The notes beneath the pieces were generated by a model, which was not told the DNA's origin, did no database searches, and saw only the letters and a program-made list of their open reading frames with translations. Position numbers and translations under genes: made by a program. Source: Pseudomonas sp. RIT-PI-r (GTDB taxonomy: Bacteria; Pseudomonadota; Gammaproteobacteria; Pseudomonadales; Pseudomonadaceae). From it: a DNA stretch of 64,000 bases. The first letter of the stretch is position 1. Each line of letters starts with the position of its first letter. Positions 53,014-61,253 of the stretch are shown piece by piece. The stretch lies in the NCBI RefSeq assembly GCF_001297015.1, contig NZ_LIGE01000046.1:1-64000 (forward strand), in the 5' to 3' direction.

Positions 53014-53766
53014 ATGAAACGCCAGCCCCTCGACGACAGCTTCAAGGTCAATCGCAACCCCGTTACCCTGCGCGAAATCGTGCTGGACAAACTGCGTAGC
53101 GCGATCATGAATTTTCAGCTCATGCCCGGTGATCGTCTGGTCGAGCGCGATCTGTGCGATCGCCTGGGCGTCAGCCGCACCTCCGTGCGTGAAGCCTTGC
53201 GTCACCTGGAATCCGAAGGACTGGTCGAGTTCGCCGATGCCAAAGGTCCGCGTGTCGCCATCATCACATTGGCCGACGCCGTCGATATCTACGAATTGCG
53301 CTGCGTGCTCGAAGGTTTGATCGTGCAGCTGTTCACCCTGCGCGCCAAGGCCAAGGACATCAAAGCCCTGGAAAAAGCCCTCGACGACAATCGCAAAGCG
53401 TTGAAGGACGGCGAGTTGCAACAGGTCATCGACTCGGTGCAAGGCTTCTACGATGTGCTGCTCGAAGGCTCGGGCAACCATGTTGCGGCCACTCAGTTGC
53501 GTCAGTTGCAGGCGCGCATCAGCTACTTGCGCGCGACCTCGGTGTCCCAGGAAAACCGTCGCGGCGCGAGCAATCAGGAAATGGAAAAAATGGTCGCGGC
53601 GATCAAGAGCGGCGATCCGCTGGCGGCGCATCAGGCCTGTGTCGATCACGTTCGCGCAGCGGCTGCCGTGGCCCTCGACTATCTCAAGCGCAAACAGGAA
53701 GAAACCGGCGCTACGCCCGCGATCACCCTGCCGATCGCGCTGAAAGAACCACGCATAGGTCAATGA
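53014..53766 (+). CDS. GntR-family regulator, FCD subfamily (likely regulator of this locus)
   Basis: A 250-residue regulator with a winged helix (about residues 18-85, LVERDLCDRLGVSRTSVREALRHLE split around the recognition helix SRTSVREAL) and an FCD ligand domain (about 95-225). FadR/FCD proteins bind short palindromes of the kind ATGGTATACCAT found at three promoters here, so it is the prime candidate. It lies 42 bases after the preceding gene and 1 base before the Nudix gene. Confidence 0.88.
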   Translation: MKRQPLDDSFKVNRNPVTLREIVLDKLRSAIMNFQLMPGDRLVERDLCDRLGVSRTSVREALRHLESEGLVEFADAKGPRVAIITLADAVDIYELRCVLEGLIVQLFTLRAKAKDIKALEKALDDNRKALKDGELQQVIDSVQGFYDVLLEGSGNHVAATQLRQLQARISYLRATSVSQENRRGASNQEMEKMVAAIKSGDPLAAHQACVDHVRAAAAVALDYLKRKQEETGATPAITLPIALKEPRIGQ

Positions 53767-53767
53767 C

Positions 53768-54331
53768 ATGTTCAGCCCGAGCTTTTGCCCGAAATGCGGT
53801 GGCCCTGACCTCGGTCAGCAGATACCGCCGGGCGATACGCACGAGCGCCTGATGTGCCGCGGTTGCGGCTACATCCACTATGTAAACCCGAAGATCATCG
53901 CCGGCTGCATCATCGAGCAGGACGGCAAATACCTCTTGTGCCAACGGGCGATTCCCCCGCGCCCGGGCACTTGGACGCTGCCGGCCGGCTTCATGGAAAG
54001 CGGCGAGCCCACCGAGCAAGCGGCGATCCGCGAAGTCTGGGAAGAAAGCGGCGTGCGGGCGGAAATCGTCTCGCCGTACTCGATTTTCAGCGTGCCGAAG
54101 ATCAGCGAGGTGTACATCATCTTTCGGGCCCTCGCGCTGGAGATTACCGGGCAGTACGGGCCTGAGACCATGGATTACAAGTTCTTCGCGCCTGAAGACA
54201 TTCCGTGGGAACAGATCTATTACCCGGCGATCCGGCAGATTCTTGAGCGCTATATCGAAGAGCGCCAGGCTGGGGTGTATGGGATTTACATGGGCAATGA
54301 CGACAGCGGCAAGATCCACTTTATCCGCTGA
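53768..54331 (+). CDS. Zinc-ribbon Nudix hydrolase
   Basis: A 187-residue Nudix hydrolase. An N-terminal zinc ribbon has four cysteines (C7, C10, C30, C33) and the Nudix box G74-V96 is intact (G-x5-E-x7-REVWEESGV). Zinc-ribbon Nudix proteins of this arrangement resemble the group that includes plant FAD pyrophosphohydrolase NUDX23. FAD or a related dinucleotide is thus a possible substrate, which would fit the flavin genes around it, but this is inference. The ATG begins one base after the GntR stop. Confidence 0.87.
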   Translation: MFSPSFCPKCGGPDLGQQIPPGDTHERLMCRGCGYIHYVNPKIIAGCIIEQDGKYLLCQRAIPPRPGTWTLPAGFMESGEPTEQAAIREVWEESGVRAEIVSPYSIFSVPKISEVYIIFRALALEITGQYGPETMDYKFFAPEDIPWEQIYYPAIRQILERYIEERQAGVYGIYMGNDDSGKIHFIR

Positions 54332-54340
54332 TCACGATCT

Positions 54341-54451
54341 GATCGTTCCCACGCTCCGCGTGGGAATGCCTCTTCGGACGCTCCGCGTTCGGCGTTGAAA
54401 GGGACGCGGAGCGTCCCGGGCTGCATTCCCACGCGGAGCGTGGGAACGATC
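54341..54451. repeat. 111-base palindromic repeat
   Basis: A copy of the GATCGTTCC...GGAACGATC element lies between the converging Nudix and DUF1330 genes and could end both transcripts. Confidence 0.85.
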
Positions 54452-54475
54452 AATACGCGGGGTTTGTGGTGTTGC

Positions 54476-54772
54476 TTAAGCTGGGGCGATACCTTCGACG
54501 ATGATGATCTCCGCCCTCGCCCATTCCTCGCGATAACTTTTCGCTTCCTGATACGCCGCCGAGCGATAGCACGCCACCGCCTGCTCATAACTGTCGAATT
54601 CAATCACCACGCTGCGTTGCGGCGTCTCGCGCCCTTCCATCGCCTCGCTGCGCCCGCCTCTTGCCAGAAACTTTGCGCCAAATTCGGCGAACGCCGCCGG
54701 CGCGCGCTGGGTGTATTGGCCGTAGTGATCGGCATCGGCTATATCCACATGAGCAATCCAGTACGCCTTCAT
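54476..54772 (-). CDS. DUF1330 protein
   Basis: A 98-residue ferredoxin-fold protein of the DUF1330 family (MKAYWIAHVDIADADHYGQY; later VVIEFDSYEQAVACYRSAAY). Members are small dimers related to ABM and EthD proteins; function is generally unknown. It diverges from the RibBA-like gene across 68 bases that hold a copy of the ATGGTATACCA palindrome, so both genes are probably controlled by the same regulator. Confidence 0.86.
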   Translation of the reverse strand: MKAYWIAHVDIADADHYGQYTQRAPAAFAEFGAKFLARGGRSEAMEGRETPQRSVVIEFDSYEQAVACYRSAAYQEAKSYREEWARAEIIIVEGIAPA

Positions 54773-54798
54773 AGTGACCTCTTTGTTGATTTTGTATT

Positions 54799-54810
54799 AT
54801 GGTATACCAA
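54799..54810. promoter_or_regulatory. Operator palindrome ATGGTATACCAA
   Basis: This 12-base site matches the perfect palindrome at 48948-48959 at 11 of 12 positions, and the shared identity extends left to GTATTATGGTATACCA. It is centred between the DUF1330 and RibBA-like starts and could control both. Confidence 0.7.
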
Positions 54811-54840
54811 TATATTTCCAACGAACCCTGAGAGTCCAGC

Positions 54841-55950
54841 ATGGCCTTCAACAGCATTGAAGAAATCATCGAAGATTATCGCCTCGGCAAAATGGTTTTG
54901 CTGGTCGATGACGAAGACCGCGAAAACGAAGGAGACCTGTTGCTGGCCGCCGACCGTTGCACGCCTGAGGCGATCAGCTTCATGGCCCGTGAAGCGCGCG
55001 GGCTGATTTGCCTGACGCTCACCGACGCCCACTGCCAGCGTCTGGGCCTGGAGCAAATGGTGCCGGCCAATGGCAGCGTGTTCAGCACCGCGTTCACCGT
55101 GTCGATTGAAGCGGCGGTTGGCGTGACCACCGGCATCTCGGCGGCTGATCGCGCCTGCACCGTGGCCGCCGCCGTCGCGCCAAATGCTCGCGCTGAAGAC
55201 CTGGTGCAGCCGGGCCATATCTTTCCGCTACGCGCCAAGGAAGGTGGCGTGCTGACGCGTGCTGGGCATACCGAAGCGGGTTGCGATCTGGCGCGTTTGG
55301 CCGGTTTTACCCCGGCCTCGGTGATTGTCGAGGTGATGAACGACGACGGCACCATGGCCCGTCGCCCGGATCTGGAGGTGTTTGCGTGCAAGCACGGGAT
55401 CAAGATCGGCACCATCGCCGACCTCATCCATTATCGGCTGAGCACCGAACACACCATCGAGCGGATTGGCGAACGCGAGCTGCCGACGGTGCATGGCACG
55501 TTCCGCTTGATCACCTTTGAGGATCGCATCGAGGGCGGCGTGCACATGGCGATGGTCATGGGCGATCTGCGCCGTGAAGAGCCGACGCTGGTGCGCGTGC
55601 ACGTGATCGATCCGCTGCGTGATCTGGTCGGCGCCGAGTACAGCGGGCCGAGCAACTGGACGCTGTGGGCGGCGTTGCAACGGGTCGCGGCTGAGGGGCA
55701 TGGGGTTGTTGTGGTGCTGGCCAATCATGAGTCTTCGCAGGCGTTGCTGGAGCGCGTGCCGCAATTGACCCAGCCGCCGCGGCAGTTCAGCCGTTCGCAA
55801 TCGCGGATTTATTCGGAGGTGGGGACTGGGGCGCAGATTTTGCAGAATCTGGGGGTGGGTAAGCTGCGGCATCTTGGGCCGCCACTCAAATACGCCGGGT
55901 TGACCGGGTATGACCTGGAAGTGGTCGAGAGCATCCCCTTCACCGAATAA
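54841..55950 (+). CDS. RibBA-like: active DHBP synthase with degenerate GTP cyclohydrolase II half
   Basis: A 369-residue protein. Residues 1-200 are 3,4-dihydroxy-2-butanone-4-phosphate synthase with the metal and catalytic motifs DDEDRENEGDL (23-33) and AGHTEAGCDLARLAG, so this riboflavin-precursor step is probably working. The C-terminal part is GTP cyclohydrolase II-like but lacks the zinc cysteines: the usual HSEC is VHVIDP and the following CDC pair is absent. Such RibBX-type proteins are known in Proteobacteria. Its place among catabolic genes with the shared operator suggests a dedicated copy that raises flavin supply rather than the housekeeping gene. Confidence 0.88.
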   Translation: MAFNSIEEIIEDYRLGKMVLLVDDEDRENEGDLLLAADRCTPEAISFMAREARGLICLTLTDAHCQRLGLEQMVPANGSVFSTAFTVSIEAAVGVTTGISAADRACTVAAAVAPNARAEDLVQPGHIFPLRAKEGGVLTRAGHTEAGCDLARLAGFTPASVIVEVMNDDGTMARRPDLEVFACKHGIKIGTIADLIHYRLSTEHTIERIGERELPTVHGTFRLITFEDRIEGGVHMAMVMGDLRREEPTLVRVHVIDPLRDLVGAEYSGPSNWTLWAALQRVAAEGHGVVVVLANHESSQALLERVPQLTQPPRQFSRSQSRIYSEVGTGAQILQNLGVGKLRHLGPPLKYAGLTGYDLEVVESIPFTE

Positions 55951-55974
55951 CCCACGACGAACACAAATCCAAAT

Positions 55975-56063
55975 GTAGGAGTGAGCCTGCTCGCGATAGC
56001 GGTGTGTCAGTCAACATTATTGCTGAATGTCACACCGCTATCGCGAGCAGGCTCACTCCTACA
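55975..56063. repeat. Inverted REP pair
   Basis: GTAGGAGTGAGCCTGCTCGC and its reverse complement lie between the RibBA-like gene and the promoter of the ABC transporter operon. Confidence 0.9.
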
Positions 56064-56139
56064 GGGGGTTTGCATTTCAGATCCATTTCTTCGAACCACG
56101 AAAAAGGACAGCCGCCAGATAACCGGTAAGGCAAAGTGC

Positions 56140-56167
56140 TTGCACAAAGTTTGGAATACCATAATAT
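56140..56167 (+). promoter_or_regulatory. Putative promoter of the ABC transporter operon
   Basis: TTGCAC (56140-56145) and TAATAT (56162-56167) are separated by 16 bases, a fair sigma-70 match. The two operator-like sites at 56151 and 56166 overlap its spacer and -10 box, which would suit repression. The coding start lies about 100 bases downstream, leaving a long leader. Confidence 0.45.
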
Positions 56168-56177
56168 GATATTCCAT
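56151..56177. promoter_or_regulatory. Pair of operator-like sites before the ABC transporter operon
   Basis: TTGGAATACCAT (56151-56162) and ATGATATTCCAT (56166-56177) each match ATGGTATACCAT at 10 of 12 positions. Read on the minus strand the first becomes ATTATGGTATTCCAA, close to the extended site at 54795. They link the transporter to the same regulator. Confidence 0.6.
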
Positions 56178-56270
56178 AGACCGGACACTCCAACGAACGT
56201 CCATCTACTGCTCCCGATAGGCGGGCAACAACGCAAGCCCGCTCAAAAACACAACAATGAGGGCGTGAAC

Positions 56271-57296
56271 ATGGTGTTGAACAAAGCTGCAACCGCGATC
56301 TTTTTTGCGGGACTGCTCAGCGTCACCGGCCAGGCTGCAATGGCTGCCGAAAGCGTGAACTTCGTCAGCTGGGGCGGAAGCACCCAGGACGCGCAGAAAC
56401 AGGCCTGGGCCGATCCGTTCAGCAAGGCCAGCGGCATCACCGTCGTGCAGGATGGCCCGACCGACTACGGCAAACTGAAAGCCATGGTCGAGAGCGGCAA
56501 CGTTCAGTGGGACGTGGTCGATGTCGAAGCCGACTTTGCCCTGCGCGCCGCCGCTGAAGGCCTGCTCGAACCCCTCGATTTCAAAGTCATCCAGCGCGAC
56601 AAGATCGACCCGCGATTCGTTAGCGATCACGGTGTCGGCTCGTTCTTCTTCTCCTTCGTCCTCGGCTACAACGAGGGCAAACTCGGCGCCAACAAACCGC
56701 AGGACTGGAGCGCCCTGTTCGACACCAAAACCTGGCCCGGCAAACGCGCCCTGTACAAATGGCCAAGCCCCGGCGTGCTCGAATTGGCGCTGCTGGCCGA
56801 CGGCGTGGCCGCCGACAAGCTCTACCCGCTGGATCTGGATCGCGCCTTCAAGAAACTCGACACCATCAAGAAAGACATCGTCTGGTGGGGCGGCGGCGCG
56901 CAGTCGCAGCAACTGCTGGCGTCCGGTGAAGCGAGCATGGGCCAGTTCTGGAACGGCCGCATTCATGCCCTGCAAGAAGACGGCGCACCGGTCGGTGTGA
57001 GCTGGAAACAGAACCTGGTCATGGCCGACATTCTGGTGATTCCAAAAGGCTCGAAAAACAAGGACGCGGCGATGAAGTTTCTCGCCGCCGCCAGCAGCGC
57101 CAAGGGCCAGGCCGACTTCTCCAACCTGACCGCCTACGCCCCGGTCAACCTCGACAGTGTGGAGCGTCTGGATTCGACGCTGGCCCCCAACCTGCCGACT
57201 GCCTACGCTAAGGATCAGATCACTCTAGATTTCGCGTACTGGGCCAAAAACGGCCAGGCCATCGCGACACGGTGGAACGAATGGCTGGTCAAATGA
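56271..57296 (+). CDS. ABC transporter substrate-binding protein (PotD/PotF-like)
   Basis: A 341-residue periplasmic binding protein with a signal peptide (KAATAIFFAGLLSVTGQAAMA) and the polyamine-type fold: SVNFVSWGGSTQDAQKQAW at the mature start, then ALYKWPSPGVLELALLADGV and QFWNGRIHALQEDGAPV. The family binds putrescine, spermidine and other amines or organic cations; this member may bind another nitrogen compound. ATG 56271 follows GAGGGCGTGAAC. It is the first gene of a four-gene importer operon. Confidence 0.88.
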   Translation: MVLNKAATAIFFAGLLSVTGQAAMAAESVNFVSWGGSTQDAQKQAWADPFSKASGITVVQDGPTDYGKLKAMVESGNVQWDVVDVEADFALRAAAEGLLEPLDFKVIQRDKIDPRFVSDHGVGSFFFSFVLGYNEGKLGANKPQDWSALFDTKTWPGKRALYKWPSPGVLELALLADGVAADKLYPLDLDRAFKKLDTIKKDIVWWGGGAQSQQLLASGEASMGQFWNGRIHALQEDGAPVGVSWKQNLVMADILVIPKGSKNKDAAMKFLAAASSAKGQADFSNLTAYAPVNLDSVERLDSTLAPNLPTAYAKDQITLDFAYWAKNGQAIATRWNEWLVK

Positions 57297-58240
57297 AAAT
57301 GGCGGCCACCGCGTCCCGTCCCTCCACTGCCACCGGGAGCGCGACCAGCGCTGCCGGCTCGGCCCACGGAACCCAGGCGGTTGCGATGCAGCAAGCCCCG
57401 TCCCTCAAACAACGCTGGCGCGGCGCCGGCAACCTCGTACCAGCGCTGCTGTTCATCGGCCTGTTCTTTCTCGCGCCGTTGATTGGCCTGCTGTTGCGCG
57501 GCGTGCTCGAACCGACCCCGGGCCTCGGCAACTATGAACAACTTTTCGCCAACTCTGCTTATGCGCGAGTGCTGCTCAACACCTTTTCGGTGGCCGGGCT
57601 GGTGACACTGTTCAGCTTGCTGCTGGGCTTTCCGCTGGCCTGGGCGATCACCCTGGTGCCGCGCGGCTGGGGGCGCTGGATCCTCAACATCGTGCTGCTG
57701 TCGATGTGGACCAGCCTGCTCGCCCGCACCTATTCATGGCTGGTTTTGCTGCAAGCGTCGGGCGTGATCAACAAGGCCTTGATGGCGATGGGCATCATCG
57801 ATCAGCCGCTGGAGATGGTGCACAACCTCACCGGCGTAGTGATCGGCATGAGCTACATCATGATCCCGTTCATCGTCCTGCCGTTGCAGGCAACCATGCA
57901 GGCCATTGACCCGATGATTCTGCAGGCCGGTTCGATCTGTGGCGCCAGTCCGTGGACCAACTTCTTCCGGGTGTTCCTGCCGCTGTGTCGGCCGGGTCTG
58001 GCCTCCGGTGGCTTGATGGTGTTCGTCATGTCGCTCGGTTACTACGTCACCCCGGCGCTGCTCGGCGGGGCGCAGAACATGATGCTGCCGGAGTTCATCA
58101 TTCAGCAGGTGCAATCGTTCCTCAACTGGGGCCTGGCCAGTGCCGGCGCCGCGTTGCTGATCGCGATCACTTTGGTGCTGTTCTACTTCTACCTGAAGCT
58201 TCAGCCGGAATCCCCGGTTGGCGCCAGTAACGCGAGGTAA
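57293..58240 (+). CDS. ABC transporter permease (PotB/PotH-like)
   Basis: A 315-residue inner-membrane permease with a polar, alanine- and threonine-rich N-terminal extension of about 40 residues and six membrane segments. The coupling helix motif for the ATPase is QAGSICGASPWTNFFRVFLP, a variant of the EAA loop. It starts at ATG 57293 overlapping the preceding stop (ATGA). Confidence 0.88.
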   Translation: MKMAATASRPSTATGSATSAAGSAHGTQAVAMQQAPSLKQRWRGAGNLVPALLFIGLFFLAPLIGLLLRGVLEPTPGLGNYEQLFANSAYARVLLNTFSVAGLVTLFSLLLGFPLAWAITLVPRGWGRWILNIVLLSMWTSLLARTYSWLVLLQASGVINKALMAMGIIDQPLEMVHNLTGVVIGMSYIMIPFIVLPLQATMQAIDPMILQAGSICGASPWTNFFRVFLPLCRPGLASGGLMVFVMSLGYYVTPALLGGAQNMMLPEFIIQQVQSFLNWGLASAGAALLIAITLVLFYFYLKLQPESPVGASNAR

Positions 58241-58246
58241 GCCGAC

Positions 58247-59056
58247 ATGCTCCTGACCCCCAATGCGATGAGCCGGCGCATGCGCTTCGGCTTGTATGCC
58301 ACCACCGGGCTGATCGGTCTGTTCCTGCTGTTGCCGATCGTGTTTATCGTGCTGCTGTCGTTCGGCTCTTCGCAGTGGCTGGTGTTTCCGCCGCCGGGCT
58401 GGACGCTGAAATGGTACGGCCAGTTCTTCTCCAATCCCGACTGGATGAACGCTGCAGCGGCCAGCCTCAAGGTCGCTGTACTGACCACGATCTGCGCCGT
58501 GGCTCTCGGTTTGCCGACGGCGTTTGCGCTGGTGCGCGGACGTTTTCCCGGCCGGGAAATGCTCTACGGTCTGTTCACCCTGCCGATGATCGTGCCGCTG
58601 GTGATCATCGCCGTGGCGGTGTACGCGCTGTTCCTCAAGCTCGGTTACACCGGGACCATGTTCGCTTTCGTGGTCAGCCATGTGATCGTCGCGCTGCCGT
58701 TCACCATCATCTCGATCATCAACTCGCTGAAGCTGTTCGATCAGTCGATTGAGGACGCGGCGGTGATTTGCGGTGCCTCACGCCTGCAAGCGGTGTTCAA
58801 GGTGACGTTCCCGGCGATCCGTCCGGGCATGGTCGCCGGCGCGCTCTTCGCCTTCCTCGTTTCGTGGGACGAAGTGGTGCTCAGCGTGATGATGGCCAGC
58901 CCGACCCTGCAAACCCTTCCCGTGAAAATGTGGACCACCCTGCGCCAGGACCTGACACCGGTGATCGCCGTCGCTTCGACGTTGCTGATCGGCTTGTCTG
59001 TTCTAGTCATGGTGATCGCCGCCGCATTGCGCCGGCGCAACGAAATCAGCGCCTGA
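58247..59056 (+). CDS. ABC transporter permease (PotC/PotI-like)
   Basis: A 269-residue permease with six membrane segments. The EAA-type loop reads EDAAVICGASRLQAVFKVTFP. It begins 6 bases after the previous stop and completes the membrane channel with its neighbour. Confidence 0.9.
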   Translation: MLLTPNAMSRRMRFGLYATTGLIGLFLLLPIVFIVLLSFGSSQWLVFPPPGWTLKWYGQFFSNPDWMNAAAASLKVAVLTTICAVALGLPTAFALVRGRFPGREMLYGLFTLPMIVPLVIIAVAVYALFLKLGYTGTMFAFVVSHVIVALPFTIISIINSLKLFDQSIEDAAVICGASRLQAVFKVTFPAIRPGMVAGALFAFLVSWDEVVLSVMMASPTLQTLPVKMWTTLRQDLTPVIAVASTLLIGLSVLVMVIAAALRRRNEISA

Positions 59057-59073
59057 GCGCCCAGGAGTACGAC

Positions 59074-60228
59074 ATGAGTGCCGTGATCAAAGACGCTTCC
59101 CAGCAGAACGACAAACCCCTGGTCAGCCTGCGCAACCTGAACAAACACTACGGCGACTTTGCCGCCGTCGACAACATCTCGCTGGACATCAAGGACGGTG
59201 AATTCCTCACCTTCCTCGGCTCCAGCGGCTCGGGCAAAAGTACGACGTTGTCGATGCTCGCCGGGTTTGAAACGCCGAGCAGCGGCGAGATCCTCGTCAA
59301 CGGTCAGTCGCTGGTGAATGTGCCGCCGCACAAGCGTGACATCGGCATGGTGTTCCAGCGCTATTCGTTGTTCCCGCATCTGTCGGTGCGCGACAACATC
59401 GCGTTCCCGTTGGCGATCCGCAAACTAGCGGCCGCCGAACGTGAAAAGCGCGTCGATGCGATGCTGAAACTGGTGCAGCTTGAGCAATTCGCCCATCGCC
59501 GCCCTTCGCAACTGTCTGGCGGCCAGCAACAACGTGTCGCCATCGCCCGCGCCTTGGTCTACGAACCACGCATTTTGCTGATGGACGAACCGCTCGGTGC
59601 GCTGGATAAAAAACTGCGCGAGGATTTGCAAGACGAACTGCGCCAACTGCATCGCCGTCTGGGCATCACCATTGTTTACGTGACCCACGACCAGGAAGAA
59701 GCCATGCGCTTGTCGCAACGCATCGCGATTTTCAGTCACGGCAAGATTGTGGGATTGGGCAGCGGTTACGACCTTTATCAGAATCCGCCGAATGCGTTTG
59801 TGGCGTCGTTTCTGGGCAACTCGAACTTCCTCAAACTCAAGGCGCAAGGCAATGCGGCGGCTTCGTTTGAAGGACAGTCATTGTCGATTCGCCTGACCGC
59901 TGGGTTGCACACCGATCAGGATGTTTTGCTGATGGTGCGGCCGGAAAAGGCACTGGCGTTGAGCGTGGCGCAAGCAATCAGCGAACCGCTGCCGTCGGGT
60001 TGGAATGAGGTATCAGCGAAGGTTGTGGAAGTGTTGTTTCTGGGTGAGAGCCAGACGTGCAGCGTAGTCACCTCGGGCGGCACCTCAATGACGGTTAAAG
60101 CACTGTCAGCCGCCGGCATGCCGCTCAAGGCTGGCGATCCGGTGCAAGTGCGCTGGGCCACCGCTGATGCTTGCGTCTACACCGAATGGACCGAAAGCGA
60201 CCTCAACAAAGCCGCCGGCTCCCACTGA
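59074..60228 (+). CDS. ABC transporter ATP-binding protein (PotA/PotG-like)
   Basis: A 384-residue ATPase. Walker A is GSSGSGKST, the signature motif LSGGQQQRVAIARAL and Walker B ILLMDEPLGALD are all intact, and a C-terminal TOBE-type regulatory domain (about 290-370) follows. It energises the importer. CCAGGAGTACGAC precedes ATG 59074; in-frame sequence upstream overlaps the permease gene and is rejected. A long hairpin repeat follows the stop. Confidence 0.93.
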   Translation: MSAVIKDASQQNDKPLVSLRNLNKHYGDFAAVDNISLDIKDGEFLTFLGSSGSGKSTTLSMLAGFETPSSGEILVNGQSLVNVPPHKRDIGMVFQRYSLFPHLSVRDNIAFPLAIRKLAAAEREKRVDAMLKLVQLEQFAHRRPSQLSGGQQQRVAIARALVYEPRILLMDEPLGALDKKLREDLQDELRQLHRRLGITIVYVTHDQEEAMRLSQRIAIFSHGKIVGLGSGYDLYQNPPNAFVASFLGNSNFLKLKAQGNAAASFEGQSLSIRLTAGLHTDQDVLLMVRPEKALALSVAQAISEPLPSGWNEVSAKVVEVLFLGESQTCSVVTSGGTSMTVKALSAAGMPLKAGDPVQVRWATADACVYTEWTESDLNKAAGSH

Positions 60229-60238
60229 AATCCCCTCT

Positions 60239-60396
60239 AGGAGCTGCCGCAGGCTGCGATTTTTTGATCTTGCCGTTAAAAACAAGATCAACAGATCGCA
60301 GCCTCGTTTCACTCGACAGCTCCTACAGGAATGCATTGCAATTGTGGGAGCGGGCTTGCTCGCATAGAGGCTTTCGCGAGCAGGCTCACTCCTACA
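60239..60396. repeat. Long hairpin element followed by a REP pair
   Basis: At 60239-60327 GAGCTGCCGCAGGCTGCGAT pairs with CAGATCGCAGCC and an outer CAGCTCCTAC arm, with TCTTGCCGTTAAAAACAAGA in the middle; the right arm is interrupted by TCGTTTCACTCGA. An inverted REP pair follows at 60343-60396. A nearly identical hairpin is at 63704-63794. Confidence 0.88.
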
Positions 60397-60445
60397 ATTG
60401 AACCGTGTTTGCCCCTCAGGGCTGCGGTGGCTCTTTTTTTTGCTC

Positions 60446-61171
60446 TCAAGGCGCGACCGTCACATCGCCCTGCCCACTCTCGGCCAGCGCTGCAGCGACA
60501 AACCCTTCAGCCTTCTTGCGCTCGACGAACGCCCGCACATACGCTGCGCCTGCCTCCCGCCCACGGGGCACCGCCATGGCCTGGCGAATCGCCGTGAACG
60601 CGCCGTCCAGCACGCGGTAACGCGCGTCGGCATCCGCGACTTTCTGCAATGGCTGACGGACACCGGCGGCGGCATCCAGGTGTTGCTCGATAAACAGGTC
60701 AACGGCACCCGCCGAGGTTTCGGCACGCTCCAATTGTGCGTGCTGCAGCGTGCGACTGAGGAACAGGTCGTAGGCTGCGCCTTTGCCAACGGCCAGTCGC
60801 AATCCTGGCTGATCGAGGTCCTCGACGTTGCGATACGGGGCCTGCGCCTCGACCAGATAAGTCCCTTCAATGATCACGTACGGCTCGCTGAACGCAATCT
60901 GCGCCTCACGCACCGGCTCGATGGCGAGGAATGCCAGATTCCATAGGCCCTCCTCCAGCGCCGCGAAACCCTTGCCCGCCGCATCAAAGGTGCGCATCTC
61001 CAGTTCCACACCCAGCTCGGCAGCCAGCGCGATCGCCAAAGCCACCGAAACCCCTTGCGGCGCACCATCTGCTCTGCGCTGCGCCAGCACCGGGTTACCG
61101 AAGTTGATGGCGGCATGCAGCACGCCGTCGGGCGCGAGATCGGCCATCACGGCCGGGGTGATTACACTCAT
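60446..61171 (-). CDS. Family 3 solute-binding-protein homologue without a signal peptide
   Basis: A 241-residue protein with the type 3 extracellular solute-binding fold: GVLHAAINFGNPVLAQR, then GVSVALAIALAAELGVELEMR, ALEEGLWNLAFLAIEPVRE and IAFSEPYVIIEGTYLV. Binding proteins of this type are normally exported, but this one starts MSVITPAVMADLAPDG with no signal peptide or lipobox, so it is probably cytoplasmic. No permease or ATPase genes of the amino-acid type lie beside it. Its role is unknown; a sensing or enzymatic use of the fold is possible. Confidence 0.82.
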   Translation of the reverse strand: MSVITPAVMADLAPDGVLHAAINFGNPVLAQRRADGAPQGVSVALAIALAAELGVELEMRTFDAAGKGFAALEEGLWNLAFLAIEPVREAQIAFSEPYVIIEGTYLVEAQAPYRNVEDLDQPGLRLAVGKGAAYDLFLSRTLQHAQLERAETSAGAVDLFIEQHLDAAAGVRQPLQKVADADARYRVLDGAFTAIRQAMAVPRGREAGAAYVRAFVERKKAEGFVAAALAESGQGDVTVAP

Positions 61172-61253
61172 CGTGTTGCTCCCTGATTGGATAAGAAATC
61201 AGTGTGTGTCGTGACTGACAACTGTCGAGGACACAACACCCAGCGGGTAAGCC

